DNA of 64,000 bases from Treponema phagedenis (GCF_008153345.1 NZ_CP042818.1:2438501-2502500); one strand, 5' to 3'; counted from the first letter of the stretch, positions 53,653 to 62,035 are shown. Notes: generated by a model not told the origin, from the letters alone. Program-made: numbers and translations.

Positions 53653-55482
53653 TTAGTTACCGGCATTGGCGGCAGCTTGTTTTCCGGCGATTCTACCGAA
53701 TACAATGATATCGGCGACCGCATTTCCGCCTAAGCGGTTTGCTCCGTGCACGCCGCCGGTAACTTCACCTGCAGCGTATACGTGCGGGATAACCGCACCA
53801 GATTTATCAATTACTTGGGCATTTGAGTTGATCTTGATTCCGCCCATCGTGTGATGTACACCGGGGCTCACCTTAATTGCATAAAAGGGAGCTGTATCCA
53901 GTTTTTCAGCAAACGATGTTCTGTTAAACTCGGAATCTGTTTTAGCCTCAACCGCTTTGTTCCATGTTTGCAAGGTTGCAGCTAAGGTTTCGGGAGTAAT
54001 TTCTATCTCTTTTGCCAATTCTTCAATGGTTTTACCGGTTTTGGTAAAACCTTTTTTGATATAGCCTTGAATAACCGCGGAAGCGTCCGCCATTCTTTGA
54101 TCGATAATCAAATAAGCGTAGTTTCCTTTTTGCGCGATTTCCGCTGCGGAAACTTTATCGCGGGTGCTTGTTTCGTCAAAAAAGCGTTTGCCGTCCTGAT
54201 TAACCAAAATCGCACCGTCTCCGCGCAAACCTTCGGTGATAAGCGCCTTCGAGGTATACTCAACAGTCGGATGAATCTGAATCTGCTCCATATCAACCAG
54301 AGCCGCATTCAAGGCATCCGCTATTTTGATACCGTCTCCGGTAATTCCTGAAGTGTTGGTTGTGGCAAATCCCTTTAATTCAGGCTTATACTTTTCTACC
54401 ATCTCGGAGTTCCCCGCAAAGCCGCCTGTTGCGATAACCACCGATTTTGCATGGACAGTAGTCGCTTCGGCTTCAACAGTAACACCGGAATCAGTTAGCT
54501 TAATCGCATATGCGGGGGTGTCAAAAATAATTTGCACGCCCGCTTTTTTTGCCTGCGCTTCTAAAATCGGCACCAGATAACTGCCAACCGCAACGGTTTT
54601 GCCTTCGGCGTTCACCGGCTTGTGAATTCGTTTTACACTTGCGCCGCCGAAAGAACCGACGGATTTTAAATCCGCACCGATTGTTGCAAGCCATTCAAGG
54701 GACTCCTTTGAATTCTTGGTAAGAGTTTTTACAAGTTCCAGATTATTCGTTGCTTTTCCGCCTACCATTGTATCAAGTTCAAACAACTCAACCGAATCAA
54801 AATAGCCTTTAGGATCTTTCTTGTATTTTTCATACTGTGATTTTACAGTTGCGGTTAAGTCTTTTAATGCAGGATAGTCTTTTTCAGCGGCGGCGATCTT
54901 TGTAGTAACGCCCTTATCTTCCGCAAAAGTATTTTTATCCTGATACGATGTTTTTGCTGCATTCATACCGCCGGTTGCAAGCGTGGAATTCCCGCCGGCA
55001 ATCGATTTTTTTTCTAAAACAATGACCTTTTTACCTTCGCTTGCAGCGGTAATTGCGGCAGTTAACCCCGCACCGCCCGCACCGATTACCACAACATCGG
55101 TTGTAAGTTCTTGTGCTTCTCGCTGCTCTTTTACTACCGCGGTGTCAAACTTGCTTAAATCCGCGTTCGCCGATTGCAAAGCCGACTTCACCGCATTAAC
55201 AATTGCTTTTGAAGTTTCGGTTGCGCCGCTTATGATATCCACATTTAAGGATTGATGAGCCACAATAGCTTCAGGGATCTTTTCAAGTGCCGCATCGGCA
55301 ACTCCCGCTGTTTCGGCGTGTTTTGTTACCTTCACGCTCTGAATAACGCCATCTTTGTACCCTACCTGTACCGTAATATCGGCATTATTCCCTTTTGCCG
55401 TACCAGTATAGGTATCCTTGTTTCCGCAAGAAGCAAACAACAATACCATAACCGCTGCTAAACTTATAAATAATCTTTTCAC
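53653..55482 (-). CDS. Lipoprotein flavin reductase (fumarate reductase/flavocytochrome c type) with FMN-binding domain
   Basis: This 609-residue exported protein has a lipobox ending LLFASC (Cys19). Residues 25-105 are an FMN-binding domain; in ISGATETS, Thr88 fits the covalent FMN site used by ApbE/Ftp flavin transferases. From about 128 (DVVVIGAGGAGLTAAITAAS) is a FAD-dependent fumarate-reductase-like domain with IQIHPTVEYTSKALITEGLRGDG and GVHHTMGGIKIN. It would reduce fumarate, urocanate or a similar alkene at the outer face of the inner membrane. No haem sites are visible. GTG 55482 is 5 bases after GGAGG; ATG 55494 overlaps that site and is unlikely. Confidence 0.9.
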   Translation of the reverse strand: MKRLFISLAAVMVLLFASCGNKDTYTGTAKGNNADITVQVGYKDGVIQSVKVTKHAETAGVADAALEKIPEAIVAHQSLNVDIISGATETSKAIVNAVKSALQSANADLSKFDTAVVKEQREAQELTTDVVVIGAGGAGLTAAITAASEGKKVIVLEKKSIAGGNSTLATGGMNAAKTSYQDKNTFAEDKGVTTKIAAAEKDYPALKDLTATVKSQYEKYKKDPKGYFDSVELFELDTMVGGKATNNLELVKTLTKNSKESLEWLATIGADLKSVGSFGGASVKRIHKPVNAEGKTVAVGSYLVPILEAQAKKAGVQIIFDTPAYAIKLTDSGVTVEAEATTVHAKSVVIATGGFAGNSEMVEKYKPELKGFATTNTSGITGDGIKIADALNAALVDMEQIQIHPTVEYTSKALITEGLRGDGAILVNQDGKRFFDETSTRDKVSAAEIAQKGNYAYLIIDQRMADASAVIQGYIKKGFTKTGKTIEELAKEIEITPETLAATLQTWNKAVEAKTDSEFNRTSFAEKLDTAPFYAIKVSPGVHHTMGGIKINSNAQVIDKSGAVIPHVYAAGEVTGGVHGANRLGGNAVADIIVFGRIAGKQAAANAGN

Positions 55483-55599
55483 ATAAACCTCCATTCTGGA
55501 GTGTAGCAGGCTTTTTTAATAATTTCAATACTTTTATTATCGATACTTTTGAAAACTGAAGAATTTATGTTATTTTGCCCAACATAACTTCTTTTGACA

Positions 55600-55864
55600 A
55601 AAAAGAGCCCGACACGGCAAAAGGGCGAAGTTTTGAAAATTTACTGCAACTTCGCCGACGAGTTTTAAAGCTTCAATTTTGCAGTTTTGTGTTGATGCTT
55701 TAAAACATCGTTTGAAATTTTGCAAGGGCGAAGTTTTGAAGATTTATTTTAACTTCGCCTTGGCAACGGTGAGCAATTTACCATAGGAATGCTTAAATCC
55801 GCAGTCTCTTATTGTTGATACTCCGATTTTTATAACAGAAAGTTAATTACGAAACGCTACAGTA
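55600..55864 (+). mobile_element. MITE copy 9 with family 2 hairpins inside
   Basis: AAAAAAGAGCCCGACACGG at the left and CAACGGTGAGCAATTTACCATAGG ... AGTTAATTACGAAACGCTACA at the right are MITE blocks. Between them (55625-55770) are family 2 hairpins GCGAAGTT/AACTTCGC, twice, and GTTTTAAAGC/GCTTTAAAAC (55662-55671 / 55697-55706). The left terminal repeat is not clear. Confidence 0.75.
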
Positions 55865-55865
55865 G

Positions 55866-55900
55866 TCGCCCTTTGTTCATGCATAAGGCTGACAGAAAAA
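55866..55900 (-). repeat. Family 4 flank remnant
   Basis: GCCCTTTGTTCATGCATAAGGCTGAC is the reverse complement of the family 4 flank found at 9748, 32812 and 43188. Confidence 0.55.
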
Positions 55901-55909
55901 TTCCCGCTC

Positions 55910-55939
55910 TTGACAAAAATCAATTATTTACGGTACAAT
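55910..55939 (+). promoter_or_regulatory. Promoter of rpsL-rpsG
   Basis: TTGACA (55910-55915), 18 bases, TACAAT (55934-55939). It lies about 45 bases after the MITE copy and gives a leader of about 85 bases. Confidence 0.7.
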
Positions 55940-56032
55940 AGCGCTGTTGTTTTTTAATCAATTTTGTAACCTGCAGCCGTTGGCTGTAAATCATCCGTAG
56001 TGCTGGCGGAATATAGTAAGGAGTTAAGGCAG

Positions 56033-56407
56033 ATGCCTACAATCAATCAACTTATAAAAAAAGGGCGAAAAGCCGCTGTTTCGAGGACTAAAAGTCCCGC
56101 TTTGCAGGCGTGCCCGCAGAAAAGAGGAGTTTGTACTCGTGTAATGACTTTTACACCGAAAAAACCGAACTCCGCATTGCGTAAAGTCGCCCGTGTTCGT
56201 TTAAGTAACGGTATTGAAGTAACTGCATACATTCCCGGTATCGGACATAACTTGCAGGAACACTCCGTTGTGCTTATTCGAGGCGGACGTGTTAAGGACC
56301 TTCCCGGTGTGCGCTATCATATTATTCGCGGAACAAAAGATGCACTCGGGGTTGCAGATCGTAAACGAGGGCGCTCAAAGTACGGCGCAAAAAAACCAAA
56401 GGCATAA
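56033..56407 (+). CDS. rpsL: 30S ribosomal protein S12
   Basis: 124 residues, fully typical: [13 protein letters not shown], the [20 protein letters not shown] decoding-site loop and [25 protein letters not shown]. The lysines tied to streptomycin response (in PKKPNS and RVKDLP) are the wild-type residues. ATG 56033 follows TAAGGAGTTAAGG; an in-frame earlier start at 56000 is not needed. Confidence 0.98.
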   Translation: MPTINQLIKKGRKAAVSRTKSPALQACPQKRGVCTRVMTFTPKKPNSALRKVARVRLSNGIEVTAYIPGIGHNLQEHSVVLIRGGRVKDLPGVRYHIIRGTKDALGVADRKRGRSKYGAKKPKA

Positions 56408-56418
56408 GGGGAAAAGCA

Positions 56419-56889
56419 ATGGGACGTAAAAAGAAATCAATAAACAGACCGGTTGCTCCCGATACCCGGTATAACAGCGTTGTTTTATCAAAATTTATTT
56501 CACGCATGATGCTTGACGGAAAAAAATCAACAACCACACATATTTTATATGCCTGTTTTGACAACATTAAAGAGAAAACCGGAGAAGAGCCTTTAGAGGT
56601 TTTTACCAAAGCGCTTGAAAATGTGAAGCCGCTTGTAGAGGTAAAATCCCGCCGCGTGGGAGGGGCTACGTATCAGGTTCCGATAGAAATCCGTGAATCC
56701 CGTCGGGAAGCTCTTGGAATGCGCTGGCTCATAGCTGCCGCTCGCAAGCGCTCAGGACACGGTATGCCCGAAAGGCTTGCCGCTGAAATAATTGACGCAT
56801 ACAACAACACCGGCACCGCCTTTAAAAAGAAAGAAGATACGCACCGAATGGCAGAAGCAAACAAAGCGTTTGCTCACTATCGCTGGTAG
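56419..56889 (+). CDS. rpsG: 30S ribosomal protein S7
   Basis: 156 residues: [80 protein letters not shown] and the C-terminal [15 protein letters not shown] are all conserved. S7 organises the 30S head. It follows rpsL by 11 bases. No fusA or tuf gene follows; a terminator comes directly after, so the str operon is cut short here. Confidence 0.98.
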   Translation: MGRKKKSINRPVAPDTRYNSVVLSKFISRMMLDGKKSTTTHILYACFDNIKEKTGEEPLEVFTKALENVKPLVEVKSRRVGGATYQVPIEIRESRREALGMRWLIAAARKRSGHGMPERLAAEIIDAYNNTGTAFKKKEDTHRMAEANKAFAHYRW

Positions 56890-56908
56890 TCTTCATAACG
56901 AATGGCCG

Positions 56909-56948
56909 AAAAAAAGGAAAAGCTCAAAAAGCTTTTCCTTTTTTTTAT
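56909..56948. terminator. Terminator after rpsG
   Basis: AAAAAAAGGAAAAGCT (56909-56924) and AGCTTTTCCTTTTTTT (56930-56945) make a 16-bp stem ending in T's. It can also serve the converging lipoprotein gene. Confidence 0.9.
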
Positions 56949-56965
56949 TTCCCTCTAAAAACTCA

Positions 56966-57685
56966 TTAATTGGAAGAAGGCTTATACTCGATATGCACAT
57001 TCACCTTCTCTTTTAATGTCAATATATCAACAAGCGGAACAACTGCTTTTACCGTATCGGCATTTTTTTGATAAGTTACCTTCCCGACCGGCTCAATACT
57101 TGCCGTTTGAACTTTCCCGGGACAGCGAATCGTAAAATCAAATGAAGACTGCGTAAGCTCTTTTGCAATTTTTTCACCATATGCGGAAAAAACTACAGCC
57201 TTATACTCATCCACAGACAACTCTTCTCCGGTAAAAACGGGAGCCATTAATAAATCCGCATATTCTTTGCTCTCATCGGGCAAAAGCGCATGAATCTCTT
57301 TTAAATCTTCAGGCGCTAAATGAAAATCAATCGTTCCCTTTTTAGTGTTCAATACACTTTTTATCAAAGACTGATTCCATCTTGCCCCAATATCCGCCTC
57401 AAGTCCCGCAAAAGATTTTTTCTCCAATGCCCTTACCGTGAATCCTTGTTTGACAAGATTCTCTTTTATATCGGGAATATCAAATATGCTATCCTTATTT
57501 TCCTGTGTGTCCGACATCTGTGCAAATCTGACCAAAACTTCCTCAGTAGTTTTTCCCGGTATTATTTTTATTTTCATTGAGGCATTCCCGTTCGGAAAAA
57601 CCTTGATCTCTGCTCGCGGTGCACAACCGGAAAAAACAAGCAATATGGTAACCGATACCATAAAAGAAAAAAACAATCGTCTCAT
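56966..57685 (-). CDS. Lipoprotein of unknown function
   Basis: This 239-residue protein has a signal ending LLVFSGC (Cys21). The next strand, AEIKVFPNGNASMKIKIIPGKTTEEVL, and the C-terminal KVNVHIEYKPSSN suggest a mostly beta/alpha soluble domain. The pattern near the N-terminus resembles other bacterial lipoproteins with an I-x-x-x-G-N/S-x-x-x-x-I-x start. I do not recognise a named family. AAGGAG precedes ATG 57685. Confidence 0.75.
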   Translation of the reverse strand: MRRLFFSFMVSVTILLVFSGCAPRAEIKVFPNGNASMKIKIIPGKTTEEVLVRFAQMSDTQENKDSIFDIPDIKENLVKQGFTVRALEKKSFAGLEADIGARWNQSLIKSVLNTKKGTIDFHLAPEDLKEIHALLPDESKEYADLLMAPVFTGEELSVDEYKAVVFSAYGEKIAKELTQSSFDFTIRCPGKVQTASIEPVGKVTYQKNADTVKAVVPLVDILTLKEKVNVHIEYKPSSN

Positions 57686-57771
57686 TACAATCTCCTTAGG
57701 ATATTACGTACATGCTTTTTAAAAAACCTCTAAAAAAGCAAAAGGTTTCAAATGGTGCAAATTTTTATATA

Positions 57772-57920
57772 GGGCGTGGCGCACAAATATCCTGATTGTG
57801 CGCCGGGCTTTTCGGGGCTCCGCTTCGCTCCGGCTCTTTTGCGGCTGAAATTGGCGCCGCAAAAGGATCTTGCGGAACATTTTTGAAAAAATGTCCCGCA
57901 ACCCCTACAATCCCTCACGC
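57772..57920 (-). repeat. Frame element copy D (family 1)
   Basis: Read on the minus strand: GCGTGAGGGATTGTAGGGG, hairpin 1 (57871-57884 / 57887-57900, one mismatch), GATC, hairpin 2 CTTTTGCGGC/GCCGCAAAAG (57836-57845 / 57856-57865, 10-nt loop), AGCCGGAGCGAAGCGGAGCC, hairpin 3 GGCGCACAA/TTGTGCGCC (57778-57786 / 57796-57804), CACGCCC. All three stems differ from those in copies A and B. Confidence 0.88.
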
Positions 57921-57955
57921 ATCGAAAATATTCCGCAGTTAATGTAATGTATAAC

Positions 57956-58582
57956 TTAATAATCAACCGCGAGAGCAAGCCCGATATTTTCAGGGACAAA
58001 TACGGGGAAAAGCTGTATTTTCACTGGTTTTTTCGCCGCAACTCCTTGCCCTAAAAGCGCATCATGCAAGGCGGCATTATACTTGTTTGTGTATACCGGA
58101 AGCGTTATCAACTGTGCAATCTTGTTTATTGCAAGCACGGAAAAACCGGTAATCGCTGTATACAAAACTATTTTTGTATCTTTCAACATTTTATCAGAAT
58201 CATATGAAGTTGCACTATTCATCATACGAGTAGAATACAAATACCCTACAGTTATTGATGTTATTGTACAAGCAACATCAATACCGCAATGAATTCCGCC
58301 TGCAATATAATCTTTGTTTACAAAAGATCCTGAGCCAAATCCAATAACTCCATTTAAAAGCATAGGAATATCAAGCGATAAGGTGTTTCGATTAAGCAAA
58401 GTTACTCGCTCCTGATCAGTTAAATCTGCAGCAAGCAATGCAATCTCAGCCTTATTTTTGTGAAGTCCTTTATCGATAAGCAACTGAATTTTCGCAAAAT
58501 TACTTTGCGCACTAAGCACTTCCGCGGTTATCAGCATAAAACAAAAAAAAAGCAATTTCTTTTCTATTAAAAGCTTCCCCAT
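57956..58582 (-). CDS. P13-like exported membrane protein
   Basis: This 208-residue protein has an N-terminal signal (KKLLFFCFMLITAEVLSAQS) followed by QLLIDKGLHKNKAEIALLAADLTDQERVTLLNR, then three or four hydrophobic segments (LLNGVIGFGSGSFVNKDYIAGGIHCGIDVACTITSITVGYLY; IVLYTAITGFSVLAINKIAQL). The glycine-rich G-F-G-S-G-S-F-x-x-x-D block resembles the Borrelia P13 / spirochaetal P13-family proteins proposed as outer-membrane channels. That assignment is tentative. GGAGGG precedes ATG 58582; ATG 58594 overlaps the ribosome site. Confidence 0.6.
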   Translation of the reverse strand: MGKLLIEKKLLFFCFMLITAEVLSAQSNFAKIQLLIDKGLHKNKAEIALLAADLTDQERVTLLNRNTLSLDIPMLLNGVIGFGSGSFVNKDYIAGGIHCGIDVACTITSITVGYLYSTRMMNSATSYDSDKMLKDTKIVLYTAITGFSVLAINKIAQLITLPVYTNKYNAALHDALLGQGVAAKKPVKIQLFPVFVPENIGLALAVDY

Positions 58583-58734
58583 GCTACCCTCCATTTTAAA
58601 TTTAAATACACTATAAAATATCGGAAAGTCTTTGTCAATCTTAACCGCGGCAAGACATAAATGTGGTTATTCCGATAATATTGCCCAATAAATTCTAATA
58701 ACCCATATACAATTAAATAAGGTAGTTTTTGCCA

Positions 58735-58860
58735 CGGACGACAAAGCATTTTTTTTAAGATGCGAAGCCGGATCATTTTTGCGCACCTAAAATCGCGCAA
58801 CAAAAAGTCGCAGCGACAGCAAAATCCATGCCTTTTTTTTCATTTGCGATAAAACTAAGT
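58735..58860 (+). repeat. Frame element copy E (family 1), degraded
   Basis: GCATTTTTTTTAAGATGC (hairpin 1, another stem variant), GAAGCCGGATC, then a damaged hairpin 2 (TTTTTGCGC...GCGCAACAAAAAG) and GCAGCGACAGC. A family 2 piece (GTTTTTGCCACGGACGACAAAG) is fused at the left. Confidence 0.7.
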
Positions 58861-58879
58861 CAACCAGTTTAAAAACAAA

Positions 58880-58932
58880 AGTATAAAATGCATTTAAGAA
58901 AAATAATCGAGTTATCAAAAAAACGCTACATT
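58880..58932 (-). mobile_element. MITE end remnant upstream of pheS
   Basis: ATAAAATGCATTTAAGAAAAATAATCGAGTTATCAAAAAAACGCTACA matches the left end of a MITE in reverse orientation. It ends 34 bases before the pheS promoter. Confidence 0.75.
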
Positions 58933-58965
58933 CATGCGTATACCTTGTTCCATGCAGTTAGCGTA

Positions 58966-58994
58966 TTGAAAAAAAACACTAAAACTCGTATACT
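58966..58994 (+). promoter_or_regulatory. Promoter of pheS
   Basis: TTGAAA (58966-58971), 17 bases, TATACT (58989-58994). The ATG at 59020 follows after a short leader with AGGAG. Confidence 0.65.
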
Positions 58995-59019
58995 TTCGTT
59001 CATTATAACAGGAGTTACT

Positions 59020-60567
59020 ATGGATATTGAATCGATTATCAAAAATTTGCATCCGCTTGAGATAAAGGTATTAAAAAACTTTAAGGAGCATGAGCTGCTT
59101 TCCGCTGCCGAGCTTGAAGCGCGTTTAGCGTATAAAGAAGGGCACGCCAATCAGGCTTTTTCATGGCTCCAAATGAAGGATATTATCGAAGAAAAAAGCA
59201 GAGAAACAAAAACGTTTTTTGAGCTTACGCCGTTTGGCGAGGAGGCTGCAAACGAAGGAACTCCCGAACAACGAATACTGCGGGTGCTGAAAGAAAAAGG
59301 CGCTCTGAACTTTAAGGAAATTGCTGCGCAGCTCGGAATAGAAGAGCGAGATGTTGGCGCCTCATACGGGCAACTTGCAAAAGAAGGCGCGGTGAGTATG
59401 AATGCGGAAAAAAAGGTTCTTTTTGTAAAAGAGCCCGAAAGCGAGCGGTTCCGGCTAATTCCGGCGCTTTTGCAAAAAGCACGTGATTCCGCCGATAAAA
59501 AGCTTGCTCAATCAGAGCTTTCCGCACAGGAATTGCAAGCGATGGGCAGTATTGCAAAAAAGCGCGGTGCCTCTGCAAGTTTTTTTAAAATTGCGGAGCG
59601 GGACAGCGTTACCTATGCTTTTAAATCGGGCGTTTCCGCCTTGCAGGAAGCCCTTGCTAAGGCGGGCATTACCGGCGATGAAATCGGGCAACTTACCGCT
59701 GAAAGTTTAAAAACCGGAGAATGGAAGGGGCAGGCATTCAGAAGCTATAATATTCAGCTGCCGCCCGCCCGCGTTCTTTCCGGCAGGCCGAGCGCTTATT
59801 CGGATTTTTTGGAAGGCGTTAAAGACAAACTTTGCTCGCTCGGCTTTGAAGAATTTGACGGCCCGCTGGTTGAAACCGATTTCTGGAATTCGGATGCCTT
59901 ATTTATGCCGCAGTTCCATGCCGCCCGCGATATCCATGACGTATACTATATTAAAAATCCAACGCATGCAAAAAGCATTGAAGAGCCTTTTTTATCCCGA
60001 GTTGCGGAAGTGCACGAAACCGGTGGCAACACGGGCAGCCGCGGCTGGGGCTATCAATTTGACCGGGATTTCACCCGCCGTCTTTTGTTACGCAGTCAGG
60101 GAACCGTGCTTTCGGCGCATCAGCTTGCGAAGGCAAAAATCCCCGGCAAGTATTTCGGCATTGTGCGCTGCTTCCGGTATGATAAGGTTGACGCAACCCA
60201 TTTATCCGATTTTTATCAAACCGAAGGTATTGTACTCGGGAAAAATGTCAATTTAAAAACTCTGCTCGGCATACTGAAAATGTTTGCGGTAGAAATTGCG
60301 GGCGCCACCGAAGTTAAATACGTGGGCGGCTATTTCCCCTTTACTGAGCCCTCAATCGAAGTGCATATCAAACACCCGGTACTCGGCTGGTTTGAGCTTG
60401 GCGGCTCGGGCATCCTCCGTCCCGAAGTAACCCGCGCAATGGGAGTCGATGTTCCCGTTCTGGCATGGGGAATCGGCATTGACCGCATGGCGCTCATGGC
60501 ACTCGGCTTAAACGACCTGCGCGAACTTTTCAGTTCCGACATTGAAGCGGTACGCTTAAGAAAATAA
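59020..60567 (+). CDS. pheS: Phenylalanyl-tRNA synthetase alpha subunit, archaeal type
   Basis: This 515-residue class II subunit attaches phenylalanine to tRNA together with PheT. Residues 1-180 hold winged-helix modules (HPLEIKVLKNFKEHELLSAAELEARL; RILRVLKEKGALNFKEIAAQLGI) of the archaeal/eukaryotic PheS, unlike the coiled-coil arm of most bacterial enzymes. The catalytic part includes FDGPLVETDFWNSDALFMPQFHAARD, LLRSQGTVLSAHQLA, FRYDKVDATHLSDFYQTEG, PSIEVHIKHP, WFELGGSGILRPEV and AWGIGIDRMAL. Spirochaetes are known to carry this type. pheT is not next to it. ATG 59020 has AGGAG upstream; the earlier frame start would cross a MITE. Confidence 0.95.
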   Translation: MDIESIIKNLHPLEIKVLKNFKEHELLSAAELEARLAYKEGHANQAFSWLQMKDIIEEKSRETKTFFELTPFGEEAANEGTPEQRILRVLKEKGALNFKEIAAQLGIEERDVGASYGQLAKEGAVSMNAEKKVLFVKEPESERFRLIPALLQKARDSADKKLAQSELSAQELQAMGSIAKKRGASASFFKIAERDSVTYAFKSGVSALQEALAKAGITGDEIGQLTAESLKTGEWKGQAFRSYNIQLPPARVLSGRPSAYSDFLEGVKDKLCSLGFEEFDGPLVETDFWNSDALFMPQFHAARDIHDVYYIKNPTHAKSIEEPFLSRVAEVHETGGNTGSRGWGYQFDRDFTRRLLLRSQGTVLSAHQLAKAKIPGKYFGIVRCFRYDKVDATHLSDFYQTEGIVLGKNVNLKTLLGILKMFAVEIAGATEVKYVGGYFPFTEPSIEVHIKHPVLGWFELGGSGILRPEVTRAMGVDVPVLAWGIGIDRMALMALGLNDLRELFSSDIEAVRLRK

Positions 60568-60785
60568 GCAATGTACGTATCACACCCGACTCTTGTACAA
60601 TGTAAGATTCCGAGAGGTTATTTTCATTGTTAAAAAAGAGGCGGGAGCTTCCACTTCTAAAAAATCAGAACAAAGTCAAACGATGTTTAAAAGTACAACA
60701 CAAAATTATAAATTGCTGAAACTCATCGTTCCACATTCTACACTGATACAATACTAAAAATACAGTTTTGGAAGGATATAATAAA
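60568..60785. other. Spacer between pheS and the IS3 element
   Basis: Contains one degraded family 2 unit (CGATGTTTAAAAGT...CTGAAACTCATCG, about 60683-60727). No terminator or gene is clear. Confidence 0.45.
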
Positions 60786-60839
60786 CGTACAGTCAAAAAA
60801 GCCCCTAAGGTATATAATAGGGAATAGTAGGAGGATACT

Positions 60840-61121
60840 ATGCGACGTTATAGTCAAGAATTTAAACAGCAGGCATTACAACTGTCTGATGAAATCGGCA
60901 CAAAAGAAGCGGCGAAGAATCTCGGTATTTCATACGGGACGCTGACCGATTGGCGAAAAACGAAAAATCGCTATAAAGCAAGCGACGGAGCTGCAACGGC
61001 AAAAGCTATCGTTTTGGATGAGCGAGAGAGACAGCTCCAACGCGAAATCAAAGAGCTCAAAGAAGCCAACGAAATCTTGCAAGGCGCACTCGCTTTTTTC
61101 GTGAAGGGCTGGAAGAAGTGA
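60840..61121 (+). CDS. IS3 OrfA
   Basis: 93 residues: a helix-turn-helix (RRYSQEFKQQALQLSDEIGTKEAAKNLGISYGTLTDWRK, 2-40), then a leucine-zipper-like helix (RERQLQREIKELKEANEILQGALAFF). It is the DNA-binding half of the transposase. TAGGAGG precedes ATG 60840. Confidence 0.93.
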   Translation: MRRYSQEFKQQALQLSDEIGTKEAAKNLGISYGTLTDWRKTKNRYKASDGAATAKAIVLDERERQLQREIKELKEANEILQGALAFFVKGWKK

Positions 61122-62035
61122 AAAAAAGCACTATCTTTGCATATATTTTTTACACGTATGAAAATGCCGACGGCAAAAAAAGCCATCCGGTTTTGTCGAT
61201 ATGCAAAGCGTTAGGCGTCAGCGAAAGAGGCTATTACAAATGGAAACAAAATCGTAATAAACCGAAACGCTGGCAGCTTCTTCTGGCCGAAATACATAAG
61301 ATTATCGAGGAAGATTATTACAATGATAATTATGGCGTTGTGCGAATGGTGAGCGCTCTTAAGCAGCGAGGCAATCCCAAGTCGTATGCGACGGTACGAA
61401 ATGCCATGAAAAAGGGAAATCTCCTGCATGAAAGCCGCAGAAGTCCTGACGGACTTACCAAAGCGGATAAAAAAGCGCAACGACCTGAAAATTTAGTAAA
61501 GCGAAACTTTTATGCATCAGAACCGGATACACTCTACTTCACGGACATAACAGAAGTTCCCTGCGCTGACGGAAAATTATACATCTGTCCGATGTTCGAT
61601 GCCTGCGGCGGAGAGATTGTCTCGCTTGCGATGGATAGTAATATGAAAAAAGAGTTGTGCATACGAGCACTAACCGAAGCGTTTGAAATGAGGCAGCCTG
61701 GAGCCGGAGTCATAGTTCACAGTGATGCCGGAAGCCAATTTACAAGCATAGCGTATAAACAAACGCTTGGAAAATTCAAAGCTATCCAAAGCATGAGTGA
61801 TGTTGGAAAATGTTATGACAATGCGCGCATGGAAAGTTTTTTTGCAACACTAAAGAAAGAACTTTTATATAGAATAGATACAACAAAGATGATGCGGGAA
61901 CAAGTGAAAACGCTTGTATGGCAATACACCATGGTCTATTACAACCGGAAAAGAATCAATACGGTTAATGAGGATGGTTTACCGCCGACACTGTATCGGC
62001 TGAAAGTCACAAAGAAAAAGAATGGAGTGGCTTGA
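61118..62035 (+). CDS. IS3 OrfB transposase
   Basis: 305 residues with the IS3 rve-type core: Asp143 (YFTDITEV), Asp203 (HSDAGSQF) and Glu239 (ARMESFFATLK). GTG 61118 overlaps the OrfA stop (GTGA). A run of A's follows at once (GTGAAAAAAAGC), so a programmed shift joining OrfA and OrfB is possible but the slippery run lies after, not before, the OrfA stop. The frame is intact and may be active. Confidence 0.93.
   Translation: MKKSTIFAYIFYTYENADGKKSHPVLSICKALGVSERGYYKWKQNRNKPKRWQLLLAEIHKIIEEDYYNDNYGVVRMVSALKQRGNPKSYATVRNAMKKGNLLHESRRSPDGLTKADKKAQRPENLVKRNFYASEPDTLYFTDITEVPCADGKLYICPMFDACGGEIVSLAMDSNMKKELCIRALTEAFEMRQPGAGVIVHSDAGSQFTSIAYKQTLGKFKAIQSMSDVGKCYDNARMESFFATLKKELLYRIDTTKMMREQVKTLVWQYTMVYYNRKRINTVNEDGLPPTLYRLKVTKKKNGVA

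Noticed and set aside
58888..59019. 44-codon N-terminal extension of pheS
   Set aside because: It spans a MITE remnant and the likely promoter; ATG 59020 has a good ribosome site.
61100..61130. Classical -1 programmed frameshift joining IS3 OrfA and OrfB
   Set aside because: The A-run suited to slippage lies after the OrfA stop rather than before it; a GTGA overlap explains OrfB expression.
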